Positions 43,924-56,100 of a DNA stretch of 64,000 bases are shown in pieces. The stretch is from Asterella californica (taxonomy: Eukaryota; Streptophyta; Marchantiopsida; Marchantiales; Aytoniaceae). The stretch's first letter is position 1. Every line of letters starts with the position of its first letter. The stretch lies in contig JAYKYS010000005.1 in NCBI GenBank assembly GCA_036924285.1, positions 868,001 through 932,000 on the forward strand, given 5' to 3'. The position numbers were made by a program, and so were the translations under genes. The notes beneath the pieces are model-generated. The model was given only the letters and a program-made list of their open reading frames with translations. It was not told where the DNA came from and did no database searches.

Positions 43924-46900
43924 ATGCCGGTATGGATCATTCTTTTGGTTGCGGGAGTTCTTATCGTGGCAGCGCTGGTCCTGGTAGTTGCTATACACAT
44001 ACTCGATGTACACGCCGAGCAGCAGTGTGCCCAACTTCATGACCTCACTCATAGATCCCTGCAGCAAAACCAAAGTCAAAGTCAGTACCAGTATAGGTGT
44101 GGAGAATCGCAGCTTTGTTGCGTTTGTGGCAGTGTGCGTAATCGCCGTTCTCAGGCAAGCAGTGGAAGCATCTCGGTACCACGAGCAAAAGGGAGTTCTA
44201 GAACAGGATCAGCCGGAGGCCTTTTCCAGCCTCTGGTGGATGCAGCCTGTGGGAAGACCTCTCTGGGTTCGGGATCTATAGAATGTCTATCTGGATTTTC
44301 TAGCAGGCGTCATGGAATGGCGAGTGGACTCCAAGGTGGCTGGTTCAATACTCGCAATTTTTTCCGAGGGAGTGGAGGTTGTCGGGGGTCCGAGAGAAAA
44401 TTGGATGTGGATTGTACACAAGCTTCTGTTTCAGTGGCAGCTTCAGCGTCTTCAGGGTCGGGAAGTTCAACTTCCGCTGCGGCATTTGCTTCCGCTAGCC
44501 GGACCGTAGGGGGATCCGGATCTAGTTCAATGACGACAATTACAGCAACCATTACCACGACTAGCTCTTCCTCGTCATCGTCGTCAAGTGCGGGGACACA
44601 GGGTTCAGGAAGTCATGGAGCTGACGAAGGGGCCCCGAAACCTGGTTCTCAACGAAGACTTGTACTAGAAATTTTGATGTCTCCATCTAGTACAGGTGAC
44701 GGGCAAGGAGGTTCTCTTCCCCGGGCTACTGGAGTGAGATTAAAAGTAGAAACAAATGCTAGTTTAGAAAGTCTGGCGAGTCTTGCAGCTGCAGCGTCAT
44801 CTGGAGCAGGGAGTTCGTACCAGGCTTCTGGAACAGATTTGGAAGCTGGGGGTACCACTCTGACAGCGGGGATTACTACGGCAGATAGTGGTGCATTGCC
44901 TGGAGTGGACGTGAACGCTAGCAAGGAACATACTTCTCCAGGGAAGAATGTCTCCTCCTGTAGGGCGTCAAGCATCCTTGCTAAGTCGGGCAACGTCGAG
45001 GCGAACCTTGTGGCCTTGCCGAAAGTAGATAGACAGAAGAATGAATCAGTTCCTCATGGATCTAGTACATCCGTATGCATGTCAAGTACGGCAACCAAGG
45101 CTAATGCTCAGGACGGTGACGAGTATTCAGAGAGCAAGCATGGATGTCCAGCTGAATCAGCAATTTGTGTTAGCTCCCTTGATAAAAGACCAGGGGTTGA
45201 GTTTGGGTCATCTCACAGCTCCGTTGTTGGCACCACTGCTTTTGGGACGGCTAATGTAATTTCTTCGGCTGCAAGTAAAAGCAAGCAAACTGGGCAAGCG
45301 GTTGCCACAGCCACAGCTGCGAAGTCGAAGTCCAAGAATGGAACTTGTAGCTCCAGTACAAACTTATATTCACTTGCTACATTGGTGCCAGGAGGCGGAC
45401 CTTCTGCTTCAAATGTGAATAATGCAAAGGGTACTCACCATCAAGCGTCTTTTAACTCCTCGCTAGATGGTTTGGGTTCACTACGGATAAGTATTTTGGA
45501 CGGGAGTACTAAGGGGAAAGCAATGAAAGAGTGTTCTAAGGGTGTGACAGCCGAAATTGCCTCGGCACTCGCTGCCCTAAATGTTGAGTCGATTGGAAGT
45601 AAAGGTGTTGGGATGAGTTCAGCTCTCGGAGTGGGGGCCCTCCCATCGGAGGGACCTACTAAGGTGGAGAAAGGGGATGTGCCACAAGAAGAGGAAGTAC
45701 CCGGGGATGGAAGCGGATCCGAACAGATTGTTGATGAAGGGGATGAACGTCAACCTGCTATTCACGCTAAAGGAGAAGTGCTTGATGAGGATGAAGTTGA
45801 TGGGGCGAAGAAAGAAAAGAGGAGAAAGAAGAACAGGGGAAGGAGACAGAAAGCCAAGGCTGCGGCTGTTGCGGCCGCAGCGGCCAGTGTCGAAGCTCAG
45901 GATCGGCATTCGCACGAAAAGCCATCCATAGAATTGGGGGAGAAACCGAATGCAGTCTCGGAGGTTGAAGTGGGTTGTACATGTGGGACGCCGAAGGGTT
46001 CGTGTCACTCTGTTGGTTGTCCGTACCCGTTTACTTCATCAGGCAGCATGGTACAGCGTAAGATAAAGGAGCAGTACGATGAACTTGTGAGGTCTAATGT
46101 GGCGAAATCTCTAACGCTCGCCCAGGTCCATTTTCTTGCTTTGACCTTTGAATAGACATGCCAAGCTTGTCGGTTTTACGGATCCCAAAAGTTCCTTCTA
46201 GGAAGGACTTGTTTGGCGCGCATTTTTCTTTTGTCCATACGTCCTTTTCCGCTGGTATAGACCTCTGTCGACCGTCCACGTTGCTACTGGGAATTACATG
46301 TACACTGGAAGTTGAGATTGCTTGACGTACGAAGCAACGGCTTCTTCTAGGACTCTTTGAATTCTCACTATCTGTCACTATCTTATGTGCAGTTGACGTT
46401 AATCGCACTCGTTTACTGATGAGTTTGGGTCTAGAAACTTAATCTTACGAGTCCCGTCGCGATGTTGTCGGTTACCGTTCGTCCTTCGCATGTCGGCCTC
46501 ATGCTGAAGTCTCGTGTTTGTGTTAGTAAGGTTTGACGCTTGGTTGTCAGAAGAGTTGAAGTTCGATGGTCTCATGAGCAATATGCTGCAGGTGGGTCGC
46601 TTTACGACTTGCCTGGTGGAGGCGAAATCATCATTGCAACAAAAGTAAGTTATGGGATCGTGGAAACCTTTCGTCCATCTTTCTACGTAGTGTGTGATTG
46701 TCTGTCCCAGAAAATCTAGTACCGCCTGTCTCAGAAGTTATAGAGACGAATGAGAACTTGGTGCACGTAAACGACTTTTATTTCACTATTTGTCAGCAGT
46801 TAGACATAAGGTGCGGCAGTGCGTGAGCTGGATTGAGTTCACTGTGATCTGATAATATCCGACGACTCCCACTTGATATCTGCCAGATCCGACACTATTC

Positions 46901-47761
46901 AGCGAAGATTTACAATCGCCAAGTCATTACTATCCAAAGCTGATAAATCCTCCTTTGACCGACTTTGTGGTCAGGTCAGTGATGTCTCTGGCAGAAGTTC
47001 TTCTGACTCTGTCTGCTTCCGCGGAAGTTTAAGAAAAGATTGTCCAGCGTCTCAGTTTCCGTTCGATGATTATTTATGATCACTTGTTTTTTCAGAACGA
47101 TTCGTCTCCTCGAGGAAAAATTTCAAATGAAATTTCGGGGTCTTATTTCATCAGCTTTATGGTAATGAGCTGTATCTTCCTATGAGTGGAAGCTAAAATC
47201 TCTGATTGATATATCTGTTCCGCTCACTAAGCGCAGATTTATGGGTTGGAGATAGAGCAGAAGAAACTTGAAGAAGATACTGTAGTGTACAATCGTCTGC
47301 AAGAGCAACTCAAGCTTTCACCGGCTTATCAAAAGGTCAGTTTGGATGTTATGCGTGATGGGACGTACCGACCTAAGTTTGAGTTGAATATCGTTGTCAA
47401 GGACTAGGGCTCATACCATCCAACCTGCTGAGAGGGTTCTTTTATCTCAGGTAGTAAGTAGAGTTCGTTCATCTTGTTTTATCCAGTAAATGATATGTAT
47501 AACGTATTTGTTAACTAATTAATGACGTCTGCTTTGTGACGATCTCGGCTTTATGGTCACCAGATGCTTGAATACGGAAGGACACATTTTGAGTTACAGC
47601 CAAATACTGGGCAATTGATAGAGAAAGTTGACACCGACGAAATGGAGATTTCGTTTGAAGAGTTACTGGCTCGGGAGAAGAAGGATTCGTTCTGGTACGC
47701 TCGGACCTTACTAATGTATCCAGCGGGCAATGTTTTGAAGAATCCTCGTCATCGTCGTTAG
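43924..47761 (+). CDS. Five-exon host gene, conserved plant protein of unknown function
   Basis: Exons: 43924-46125, 46592-46644, 46887-46974, 47237-47335 and 47564-47761. Every junction has GT donor and AG acceptor, and the reading frame stays open (2640 nt, 879 codons plus stop). The ATG at 43924 was chosen because the open frame before it begins with GTG and the hydrophobic stretch starts right after. Residues 1-30 form a membrane anchor (VWIILLVAGVLIVAALVLVV). A long Ser/Gly/Ala-rich low-complexity region follows, then a basic Lys/Arg stretch near residue 625 and a Cys-rich motif (CTCGTPKGSCHSVGCPYPF). The small exons encode a helical, coiled-coil-like tail (QRRFTIAKSLLSKADKSSF, YGLEIEQKKLEED, LKLSPAYQK, EISFEELLAREKKDSFW). 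The tail blocks resemble a conserved plant family from memory; biochemical role unknown. Upstream non-coding exons are possible. Confidence 0.82.
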
Positions 47762-50115
47762 ATAGTGTCATACTTTAGTACTTGTCCGATATCTCGTGTT
47801 CCGAAAAGTACGAAGCGAAAATCCTGATGCCATACACAGTTGTTGTTCTGTATGTTATGGACTAACTTGCGCTGAAGTTTTTCTCCTGATGACATTCAGT
47901 AGAGATGCTATTGAGGGTGGTGATATTATTCCCAGTATCAAGTGAAATTTTAATCCTTCATGGCTGATGGGTTGAGGATACATATTTAAGAGTTGCATCT
48001 CGTAGAATGGTCCAGAAGTTTGTAACATTTAGTGTATTGTGGATAAAAGTGTCTAGTCTCACATACATGGTCGTATAGATGTAGATTGATTGTCTTAGCG
48101 GGCTACTGGTTACACTTGATATGCGATCGTGTATGTGAATGCAGGCAAAAGCACGGGCCTTCAAGATCGTCTGTCCAAGTCAGTTGATTATCCTTGAAGT
48201 ATCATTAAGGGGCCCAGGGATGTTGCGGCGGTCGGAGGTTCTAGACGTGAAGAAGACACTATCCTTTGTTCTTCCTCATATTGAGTACATACTACAGGGG
48301 AACTCCTGGCCTGTTAACAGTGTCGCAATATCGTCTGATATTCCGACAAATATTGAAAAGACGGCGGTATTGACCCTTAAGTGTCGACCTCCTAGTGCTG
48401 ACCAAGTTTTGATACTACTGTTCTCGTTGTCTCTATATCTATGGATCATTGTTGCCCAACTGGATCTTCGGCAACTCCTGTGAACCCCTGTACAGTTACC
48501 GCGGATTCAAAAAAATTCAGTGATACGTGCGACTACTCGCTGGAGGCTGTTTACGTTTTCTGGTGCTCTTTTACATCAAAGTAGCAACACAATCCCTGGG
48601 GATTTTCTGGAGCAAGTTCCCTCCAGGTTACTGATTAAAGTATATGCAGCTAGTAGTTCAACGAGTTAATGTTTCTTTCTCATCTCTACTGGGCTACCTG
48701 CTCCACCTATAGAGGGAGAGAGGACTGTAGGTTTTGGCAACCGTCGAGAGAATCTTTACTTTCGGTAGTGGGGATAGGCCGACTGGCAGCAAGGGAGTAG
48801 AATGGTTAGAAGTTAGAGGTGGAGCAACAGGATGAAGACAATCAGACGGTTTCCAGGCCTGGTTCTTTCGTCAGGGCTTGTTCCAAAGGCGTCTTTCAGA
48901 AAATTTCGTACACGAATTTATGATTGAACACTGAGGGCAAGCTCTGGCCTGTGTTCTACTCTTCTGTCATACTGATATTAAGAATGCACCCCATTTGTTT
49001 AAGTCGGGTGATAGATTCTGCAGAAGCTCTGAAGCCTCTGAAGACTGAAGAATTTCCGTGGTCTTCGTCCCCATCCGTTCGGCTGTAATTATTGCCTACA
49101 GCTGCTGCCAGGAGGGTCAGGCGGTCATGGTGATTGCATGCCTCGTTACGGCTTGAACAGTCCAACACGGTCACGGTTCAGCTCGTTACAGTTACGAGGG
49201 CTGTTTCTCTCAGATAGGCATTAGTGACTCTTAACTGGCACTCTGATACCAATGCTTATATTGGTGCCGCAGCTGCAGCCGTTGCGTGGGTCTCGAAGAC
49301 AGATACTGTTATTCAGAGACCTGTTTCTTTCATCCACCGTCGCCGTATGGGGATATCTCTGGCATCTGGGTGATATCTCATTGTCACAGTTTCCGAGTCC
49401 CCATAAGGAACTCAAATGTGCTTACGTTACATCAGAGTCTTTAAGGTTAGCTTAACTGTACGAATTGCTGAACAGGTAGACCATCTAGGACTGTTACGGG
49501 CTCTTCGACACAGATTGCGTTGTTGCAGGGGTTTACAGATCAGAGAGAACTCCAAGGTTTATGTTTAGTTTCCAGGATGTGCTGGATGGTGACGGGAGGC
49601 GGACGAAATGCCGCTCTTCTAAGGTTAAAAGTATCTATTGTACCGATTTTTAAGGAAGTGACGTTTCATCCAGATGCATAAATTCGTGTGTCAGTGTCCG
49701 TTGTCTTACCGTCCAAGTGAGGTGCATCGTTTTATGTGGTATTCGACACTTAGAAGGTGGCGATGCTTACCGTTCCTTCCGTTTAATGTTTCGACATACT
49801 ACTGTGTCCGTCCCTCTCCTGTAACTATGCGGAATATTTTGGGAGAGAAGTTGCGTAACCGCGGTTGTAGTGGCTTCAGGTCTATTCGATTAACTTTAAC
49901 ACTTCTGCTAGTGGACACACGGTACTCCAGTCGATAGGATCCGTCTGAAGCCGAATTCTTGAGAAAGCAAAATCCCGGTAGCATGATTGGCTCTTCGTTT
50001 CCGTCGTTTTTTCGAGGAATTCCTAATTGCTGCGCTCTGTTCATTTGGAAGCTGCGGGATATCCAGTACTCGACCCAATTGTAAGTCGTGAATTGTACCC
50101 CGCTCGGATAAGATA
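47762..50115. other. Downstream region of the host gene
   Basis: Likely 3' untranslated and intergenic DNA. Scattered ORFs up to 163 codons occur (for example minus 50290-49799) but none shows a domain or splice-supported continuation. Confidence 0.4.
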
Positions 50116-50345
50116 GCATTCTGTTTCTGCAAGAGGTGAAGACAGAAACGATGCCTTGCAGCCTGACTGTGTCCCAAGGATCGTGGTAATAGAAATGATC
50201 CAAAAGGAAACTTATAATATCAGAAAACTGTCCACAAAAGAAAAGAATTCTGTTTCTGCAAGAGCTGAAGACAGAAACGATGCTTTGCATCCTGATTGTG
50301 TCCCAAGGAGCGTGGTATTAGAAATGATCCAGAAAAAAACTTAGA
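50116..50345. repeat. 129-bp tandem duplication
   Basis: TTCTGTTTCTGCAAGAG followed by GAAGACAGAAACGATGC recurs at about 50119 and 50248, and CCTGA, TGTGTCCCAAGGA and AGAAATGATCCA repeat along with it. Two copies at about 90% similarity, the second incomplete. Confidence 0.8.
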
Positions 50346-51128
50346 ATATCAAAAACCTGTTATTGTGAATCACTAGCATATCAAAAAATTGTTCTTGTGA
50401 AACACTAGCCTGTTCACTTTGAAGTTATAAATTTTTTGTTCAGGAAGATATATGTACCATGTGTAGGTTTTCTATCTACTCTTTTCTACACGCTATTTTC
50501 AATTCTCAAATTCTTTGATGTAAAAATTGTCCTCAAATCAGAAAATCAATCTAGATATCTCTTTAGCAGTAATCTCTGTAAATCTCTTTTATTCTTAGTG
50601 TACATGAATTATCAAAGTAAGAAATAAATGAAAACTCAGCTAAAATTATTTTTAAGCTTAAGTTTATATTATTAATACATGCAAAATCTAACTATGATGA
50701 ACAAATAAGATGTTAGAATTGAAAATTGGATATTTGTGATAATTGGATCTGAAAAAGAAATACGTATATGCAATTGTACTTGTAAATTTTATCCTCATTC
50801 AAGTAGATGGATGTTCATCGAACAAGCGCATCCGGAGTTCAGTCTTCCACTTCCACTCAGTAGTGCGAGGAGATAACACTCGTGTAGTGGCGGTTCATTA
50901 ACTTGCGAATGATGTTCTCATTCCAATCCATTGTGCATGTTACGAGATGAGCTTCATGGATCTTCGCAAAATGAATCTGTAATAAGTAGAGTCATACTTA
51001 TCAACTAGAGGAGAAATTGGTTTAGTAGAAGTCCTTGGTATAAGAATTAGTTACGGCTAAGTTGGCCGAAGAATACATGCAACAAATAGTACTTCTACCA
51101 ATAGGCGAGTGCGCCAAAAGTCCGCCGG

Positions 51129-51189
51129 GAAACTTCCAGAAGGAAGTTTCTAGAAAGAAGCTTCTAGAAGTTTCCAGCCGGGAAGCTTC
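51129..51189 (+). promoter_or_regulatory. Heat-shock element cluster in Ty3-D 5' LTR
   Basis: Perfect alternating GAA/TTC pentamer units: GAAacTTCcaGAA at 51129-51141, TTCtaGAA at 51148-51155, TTCtaGAAgtTTC at 51162-51174 and GAAgcTTC at 51182-51189. Two three-unit and two two-unit heat-shock elements lie about 135 bp upstream of the TATA box. Heat-shock factors bind nGAAnnTTCnnGAAn. A comparable LTR arrangement makes the Arabidopsis ONSEN element heat-inducible. Confidence 0.82.
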
Positions 51190-51323
51190 CAGCGAGCCTT
51201 CTACGTGGCTCATTCTGAACCTCTAGATGTTGTTCTAGATCTAAGGTTGCATGTAAGCCACATCAGCGATCCGCGTGAGAGATGAGCATTGGCCGGAAGC
51301 TGATCATGTACTATTCCTCTCAC

Positions 51324-51331
51324 TATATAAA
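51324..51331 (+). promoter_or_regulatory. TATA box in Ty3-D 5' LTR
   Basis: TATATAAA about 60 bp before the LTR end, downstream of the heat-shock elements; the same block is at 56933-56940 in the 3' LTR. Transcription would start about 30 nt downstream. Confidence 0.75.
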
Positions 51332-51394
51332 GGCTGCGAATGCACCACCACGGGCATTCGAGTTTCGAGTTCACTCTAGAGCCTCATCTTACAA

Positions 51395-51406
51395 TGGTAT
51401 CAGAGC
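51395..51406 (+). other. Primer-binding site, initiator Met tRNA
   Basis: TGGTATCAGAGC lies one base after the 5' LTR. This is the standard plant site complementary to the 3' end of initiator methionine tRNA. Confidence 0.95.
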
Positions 51407-51972
51407 ATGAAACTCTAAGAGAGCGGATTACTCCTCTTAGAAGGACCTTTGATCGAGGTACCTAGCAATTGGAACTCTGAGTGCGCTGAAAGGATCAAGA
51501 GAGCTATGTGATGGATGGGGGTAGATTTCCAGCTCCAGAATTACCATTCTTGAATACTTTTTTTTATGTATATGCGTCGAGAGCATTTTCGAGTGTATCT
51601 TGTTTATCATTTCGGTGAAGATTTCATGGGTCAAGTGATGAATTCACCAGTCCCGGTGATTCTTCCAGTAGTGACATATGCAGCTAGTTGGGATTTGACC
51701 GTCTACATCTTGATTTAGTGAGCATGGATCTAAACCTACCCGCTCCTGTTCCCTTCAACACGTGGGTGGAGATCCGCTATGTCTGCAGACCGAAATCGTT
51801 ACATAGAGAGTTTGTGATTAGAAATTTTGGTGAGGATTTCTACTGCGAGATAATTGATTCTCTTGTCCCTTTTGTAGTACCTGTAGTATACGAACGTTTC
51901 CGAGTGGCCGTCATAACTCTGTACTAGGAGAAGCTTGAAACTTACGTGTCGTAAGAGAGAGAGAGAGCGATC

Positions 51973-53103
51973 ATGGAGCAACAACCTCCAAATCCAGAGT
52001 TGGTGATGCAGGAACTGATGCAAGGCATGTTGACCGAATTTCAAGAGATGAAGATGACGGTTGAAGCATTACAGAACAAAATGCTGAACCTCGAGGGTCA
52101 GAGTATGACAGACGTTGCAAGAGGAGGATCGTCTCAAGGAGTACCGATGGTGGGAGAGCAAGCTGCACCAAGAGAACCCGTGGCACAAATCGTTAGAGCT
52201 CCAGTCGATGAGGAAGGTGCCCTGCTACTACGGATGAAGAAGACATGTAACATTGAACCGTACAAAGGTCAACGACTTATGGGAGTAGTCGAGAATTGGA
52301 TTTCTCGGATGAATCGATATTTGCGACTTTTCAGTACGCAAATCACGGACCACAAAGCGGGAGTGTTTGCGTGTGGCTACTTGACTGATAAAGCTCTCAC
52401 GTGGTATGATGCATGTGGGAGATCGGTGTTGACGGAAGGGAGGACAGTCACATGGACTGCAATGCAAAAAGGATTGTTGAAGAATTTCCAGTCTGTGGAC
52501 TCGGTGCAAATGGCTCGAACGAGGATGTGGGGATTGAAACAGAAGGGAAGCCTTCAAGAGTATGTAGAAGCCTTCCTCGACTTGCAAGTTGCAATCACTG
52601 ATATGAGTCCGGCGGAGGCTCTTGATAATTTCAAGAGGGGGTTGAAGGAAAGAATTCGACAAGAAGTAATGGTGCAAAACCCACTCACGGTTTTTGAGGC
52701 CATCACTTGCGCTCAGAGAATTGCTGGAGCATTAGGAGGAGAAGTGATGATTCCACCAAATCATCAGAATAGATCCGAAATCCCGTATGCAAACAGTCCG
52801 ACACCCATGGAGCTAGGCAACATCCGCTATCAGCCACGACAATTTCAAGGTGGAGATCGTCGAGGACGGCCAGAAGAAAGACGTCAAGGAGCTCCTAGAG
52901 GAGAAGGTGTCAGGAATGCTACACCTCAACTCGAGCAACGTCGATGTTACAGCTGTGGGCGATTCGGCCACATAGCTGCAAATTGCCGAAGTCGTTTTTC
53001 TAGAGATCCAAGACCTTCATATCGTCGACCTCTGAATCATCTGAATGAGACGGAAGGAGATGAAGAAATCGAGGCAAGACTGGGAAACGAAGAACACCAG
53101 TAA
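51973..53103 (+). CDS. Ty3-D Gag
   Basis: 376 codons starting at the ATG at 51973, about 580 nt after the LTR. A short coiled-coil-like N-terminus is followed by a retrotransposon Gag region (about 95-240: [48 protein letters not shown]). After a basic Arg-rich linker comes a CX2CX4HX4C zinc knuckle ([14 protein letters not shown]), and then an acidic tail. It packages element RNA into virus-like particles. The last codons hold the frameshift heptamer, so a fraction of ribosomes pass into pol. The frame is intact. Confidence 0.93.
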   Translation: MEQQPPNPELVMQELMQGMLTEFQEMKMTVEALQNKMLNLEGQSMTDVARGGSSQGVPMVGEQAAPREPVAQIVRAPVDEEGALLLRMKKTCNIEPYKGQRLMGVVENWISRMNRYLRLFSTQITDHKAGVFACGYLTDKALTWYDACGRSVLTEGRTVTWTAMQKGLLKNFQSVDSVQMARTRMWGLKQKGSLQEYVEAFLDLQVAITDMSPAEALDNFKRGLKERIRQEVMVQNPLTVFEAITCAQRIAGALGGEVMIPPNHQNRSEIPYANSPTPMELGNIRYQPRQFQGGDRRGRPEERRQGAPRGEGVRNATPQLEQRRCYSCGRFGHIAANCRSRFSRDPRPSYRRPLNHLNETEGDEEIEARLGNEEHQ

Positions 53104-56100
53104 ATGCACCTCGCGGCCTTACTGGTGCAAGGAGGGAGAAGAAAGGCGAGGGAAGGAGAAGGAGATTGACAAAAAACAATGCACAACTGATTGTCGCGGA
53201 TGGAGTCTTGGAAGGGACCCAGGTGAGAGTACTAATCGATCCTGGTGCAACAGAGAACTTTTTGTCTCGATCGACTGTTATGAAGTTGGGAATGGAGTTA
53301 GAAAGTGATGAGAGTGAAGAGGTGGAACTGCCCAATGGACAGACTGAGAAGATTGAATCTCTATCTCGAAAAATAGAACTTACTTTAGGTGAATATCGTG
53401 AAGATATTGAGTGGCGAGTGATCACATTAGCCCGTTATGATGTCATATTGGGTATGCCGTGGATGGAGCAGTATAATCCCGAAGTGGATTGGCGAAGAAA
53501 AGTGGTGAAAACCAAACAGTGGAAAATCTTCGGAGATAGAGTGAGATCTCGAAGACAGAACTTGCCTTTGTATGTAATAGGTACAAGTGCTATACGTAAC
53601 AACGATGTCTGTTTTTTGGGTTTAATAAGAGAAGTCCCGAGTACACGACTCGACGGGCAGATACCAGACAGCTTGACTGGAGTGATAGCAGAATATGAGG
53701 ATGTCTTTCTCGATGATCTTCCTTCAGGATTACCACCAAAACGAAGGATTGACCACAAAATCGAGGTGATTCCAGGGAGCACCCCTCCTTGTAAGGCCCC
53801 ATACAGACTAGCGTCACATGAATTGGAGGAGTGCAAGGCGCAAATCGAGGAGATGTTACAAAAAGGGTTCATCCAGCCCAGCGTGTCACCATATGGAGCT
53901 CCAGTCCTTTTTGTTAAGAAAAAGGATAACAGCCTACGGATGTGCATCGATTACCGAGCACTCAATCAACAAACGGTGAAGAATAAGTATCCACTACCTC
54001 GGATGGATGACTTGTTCGACCAACTCGAAGGAGCAAAGTACTTCACGAAGCTAGACTTACGGAGCGGGTACAACCAGATTCGAATCGCTGATGAAGATGT
54101 GGAAAAGACTGCCTTTCGAACAAGGTATGGTCACTTCGAATATTTAGTAATGCCATTTGGTCTCACAAATGCACCGGCCACCTTCATGGGCCTGATGAAT
54201 GACATATTCCGTCCGTACTTAGACAGATCAGTCGTTGTATTTCTTGACGACATCCTAGTCTATAGCAAAACTATGGAGGACCATGTGCACCATTTGAGAG
54301 AGGTTCTCCAAGTACTCCGCCAAAATAAACTGTACGCCAAAATTTCAAAATGTGAATTTGGCAAGACGGAGGTGGACTACTTAGGACACAGAGTGAGTGC
54401 AGAAGGCATACAAGTAATGACCGATAAAATAGCTGTCATCCAACAATGGAAGGCTCCAGAAGATCAGACCCAACTTAAGAGCTTCTTGGGATTGACAAGA
54501 TTTTATCGTAGATTTGTTAAGCATTTTGCCAAGCTTGCACAACCACTAACTGCCCTGTTAGGCAAAGGCAAGAAATGGATGTGGGGAACAACGCAAGAAG
54601 TAGGTTTTCAAGCATTGAAAACCGCGCTACTACATGCTCCGATCCTCAAGTGGTACGACCCAAAAAAACCTATCAAGTTAGCAACGGACGCATCAGGCAC
54701 GGCAGTAGGGGCGGTGTTGCAGCAAGAATGGAAGGATGATTGGCATCCAATTGCATACTTCTCTCGGAAGTTGTTACCAGCAGAACAGAACTATCACACC
54801 ACCGAGAGAGAAGAATTGGCGATAGTTCTCGCTACTAAGCATTGGAAGCACTATCTAGGGGAGAAAGCTTTTGTGGTCGAGACAGACCACAAACCTTTAG
54901 TCTATTTGGAGACGCAGAAGGATCTCTCAAAGAGACAAATCCGTTGGGCAGAATGGAGGTAGCGATTCAACATGACCATCACGTACGTTGAGGGCAAGAA
55001 GCAAATTGCTGATGCATTAACCCGCATGCCTATGGTGCATAACATAGTCTCTGAAGTCAAGGTGAATTCTGACTTTTGGACAAAATTGATCGAGGGCACA
55101 AAATCGGATGCACAGACTGTCGCAGCAAAACCTTCAAGAACCATCGCCCGCAACCATGGTTTGGTATTCCATGAAAGGAAGTTATGGATCCCAGATGATC
55201 TAGAACTACGTACCACCATACTAACTGAATGTCACGATTCAGCCATTGCAGGACACATGGGGGCAGAAAAAACGTTGGAAGCAGTCCAACGAGTGTTCTA
55301 TTGGCCCAAGATGGCAGAGGATGTTGCAGTATACACTCGGAGTTGTGCAATGTGTCAACAAAATAAGGCTACAAATCAAGCACCCTCCGGTCTCCTTCAA
55401 CCCCTCCCGATCCCTTCCAAACGTTGGGAACATGTTAGTATGGACTTAGTGTGTGAACTTCCCACGACGAGCTCAGGTTTTGACTCCATCGTCGTCTTCG
55501 TTGATAAGCTCAGCAAGATGATCCATCTTCGACCGACCACGAAAGACGTCTCAGCACCGCAACTTGCTCAGATATATTTGAACACCATTTTTGCTCAACA
55601 CGGTCTATCACGGGTGCTTATAACAGATAGAGGTCCTCAGTTTACGAGCATGTTTTGGAGAACCCTATTTGGTCTGTTCAAGACCAAACTTGCCATGTCT
55701 ACGGCTTATCACCCACAGACCGATGGACAAACCGAAAGAGCCAATCGCACCATTGAAGACATGCTACGAGCCTTTACTCTGGAGGAGCATGCGAAGTGGG
55801 ACACTTTACTCCCTTTGGTAGAATTTGCCTACAACAACTCCCTCAATGCATCTACTCGTGAAACATCTTTTTATCTCATGTACGGCGAACATCCTCTCAC
55901 ACCAGCAAGTTTGACACGATTCAGCACGACGTCGTCAGTCAACATCAAAGTGGATGCTGTTAATGAATTCGTTGCACGAATTCAACAAGGAGTGGACAAA
56001 GCTAAGGTGAAACTACAAGTTGCTCAGAACCGACAAAAGCAATATGTCGATGGACACCGTCGGCATGAAGAGTTCACGATTGGTGATCAAGTTTGGTTAT

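Larger units (their letters stand above)
50978..51393 (+). repeat. Ty3-D 5' LTR
   Basis: 416 bp, begins TGTAATAAGTAG and ends CATCTTACA, directly before the primer-binding site. It contains the heat-shock element cluster and a TATA box. Confidence 0.96.

Noticed and set aside
48139..48483. 114-codon plus-strand ORF downstream of the host gene
   Set aside because: No domain and no splice link to the host gene, which already ends in a good stop at 47761.
51688..51927. Extra ORF in the Ty3-D leader
   Set aside because: No ATG at its start (TTG), no domain, and it lies in an untranslated leader of normal length.
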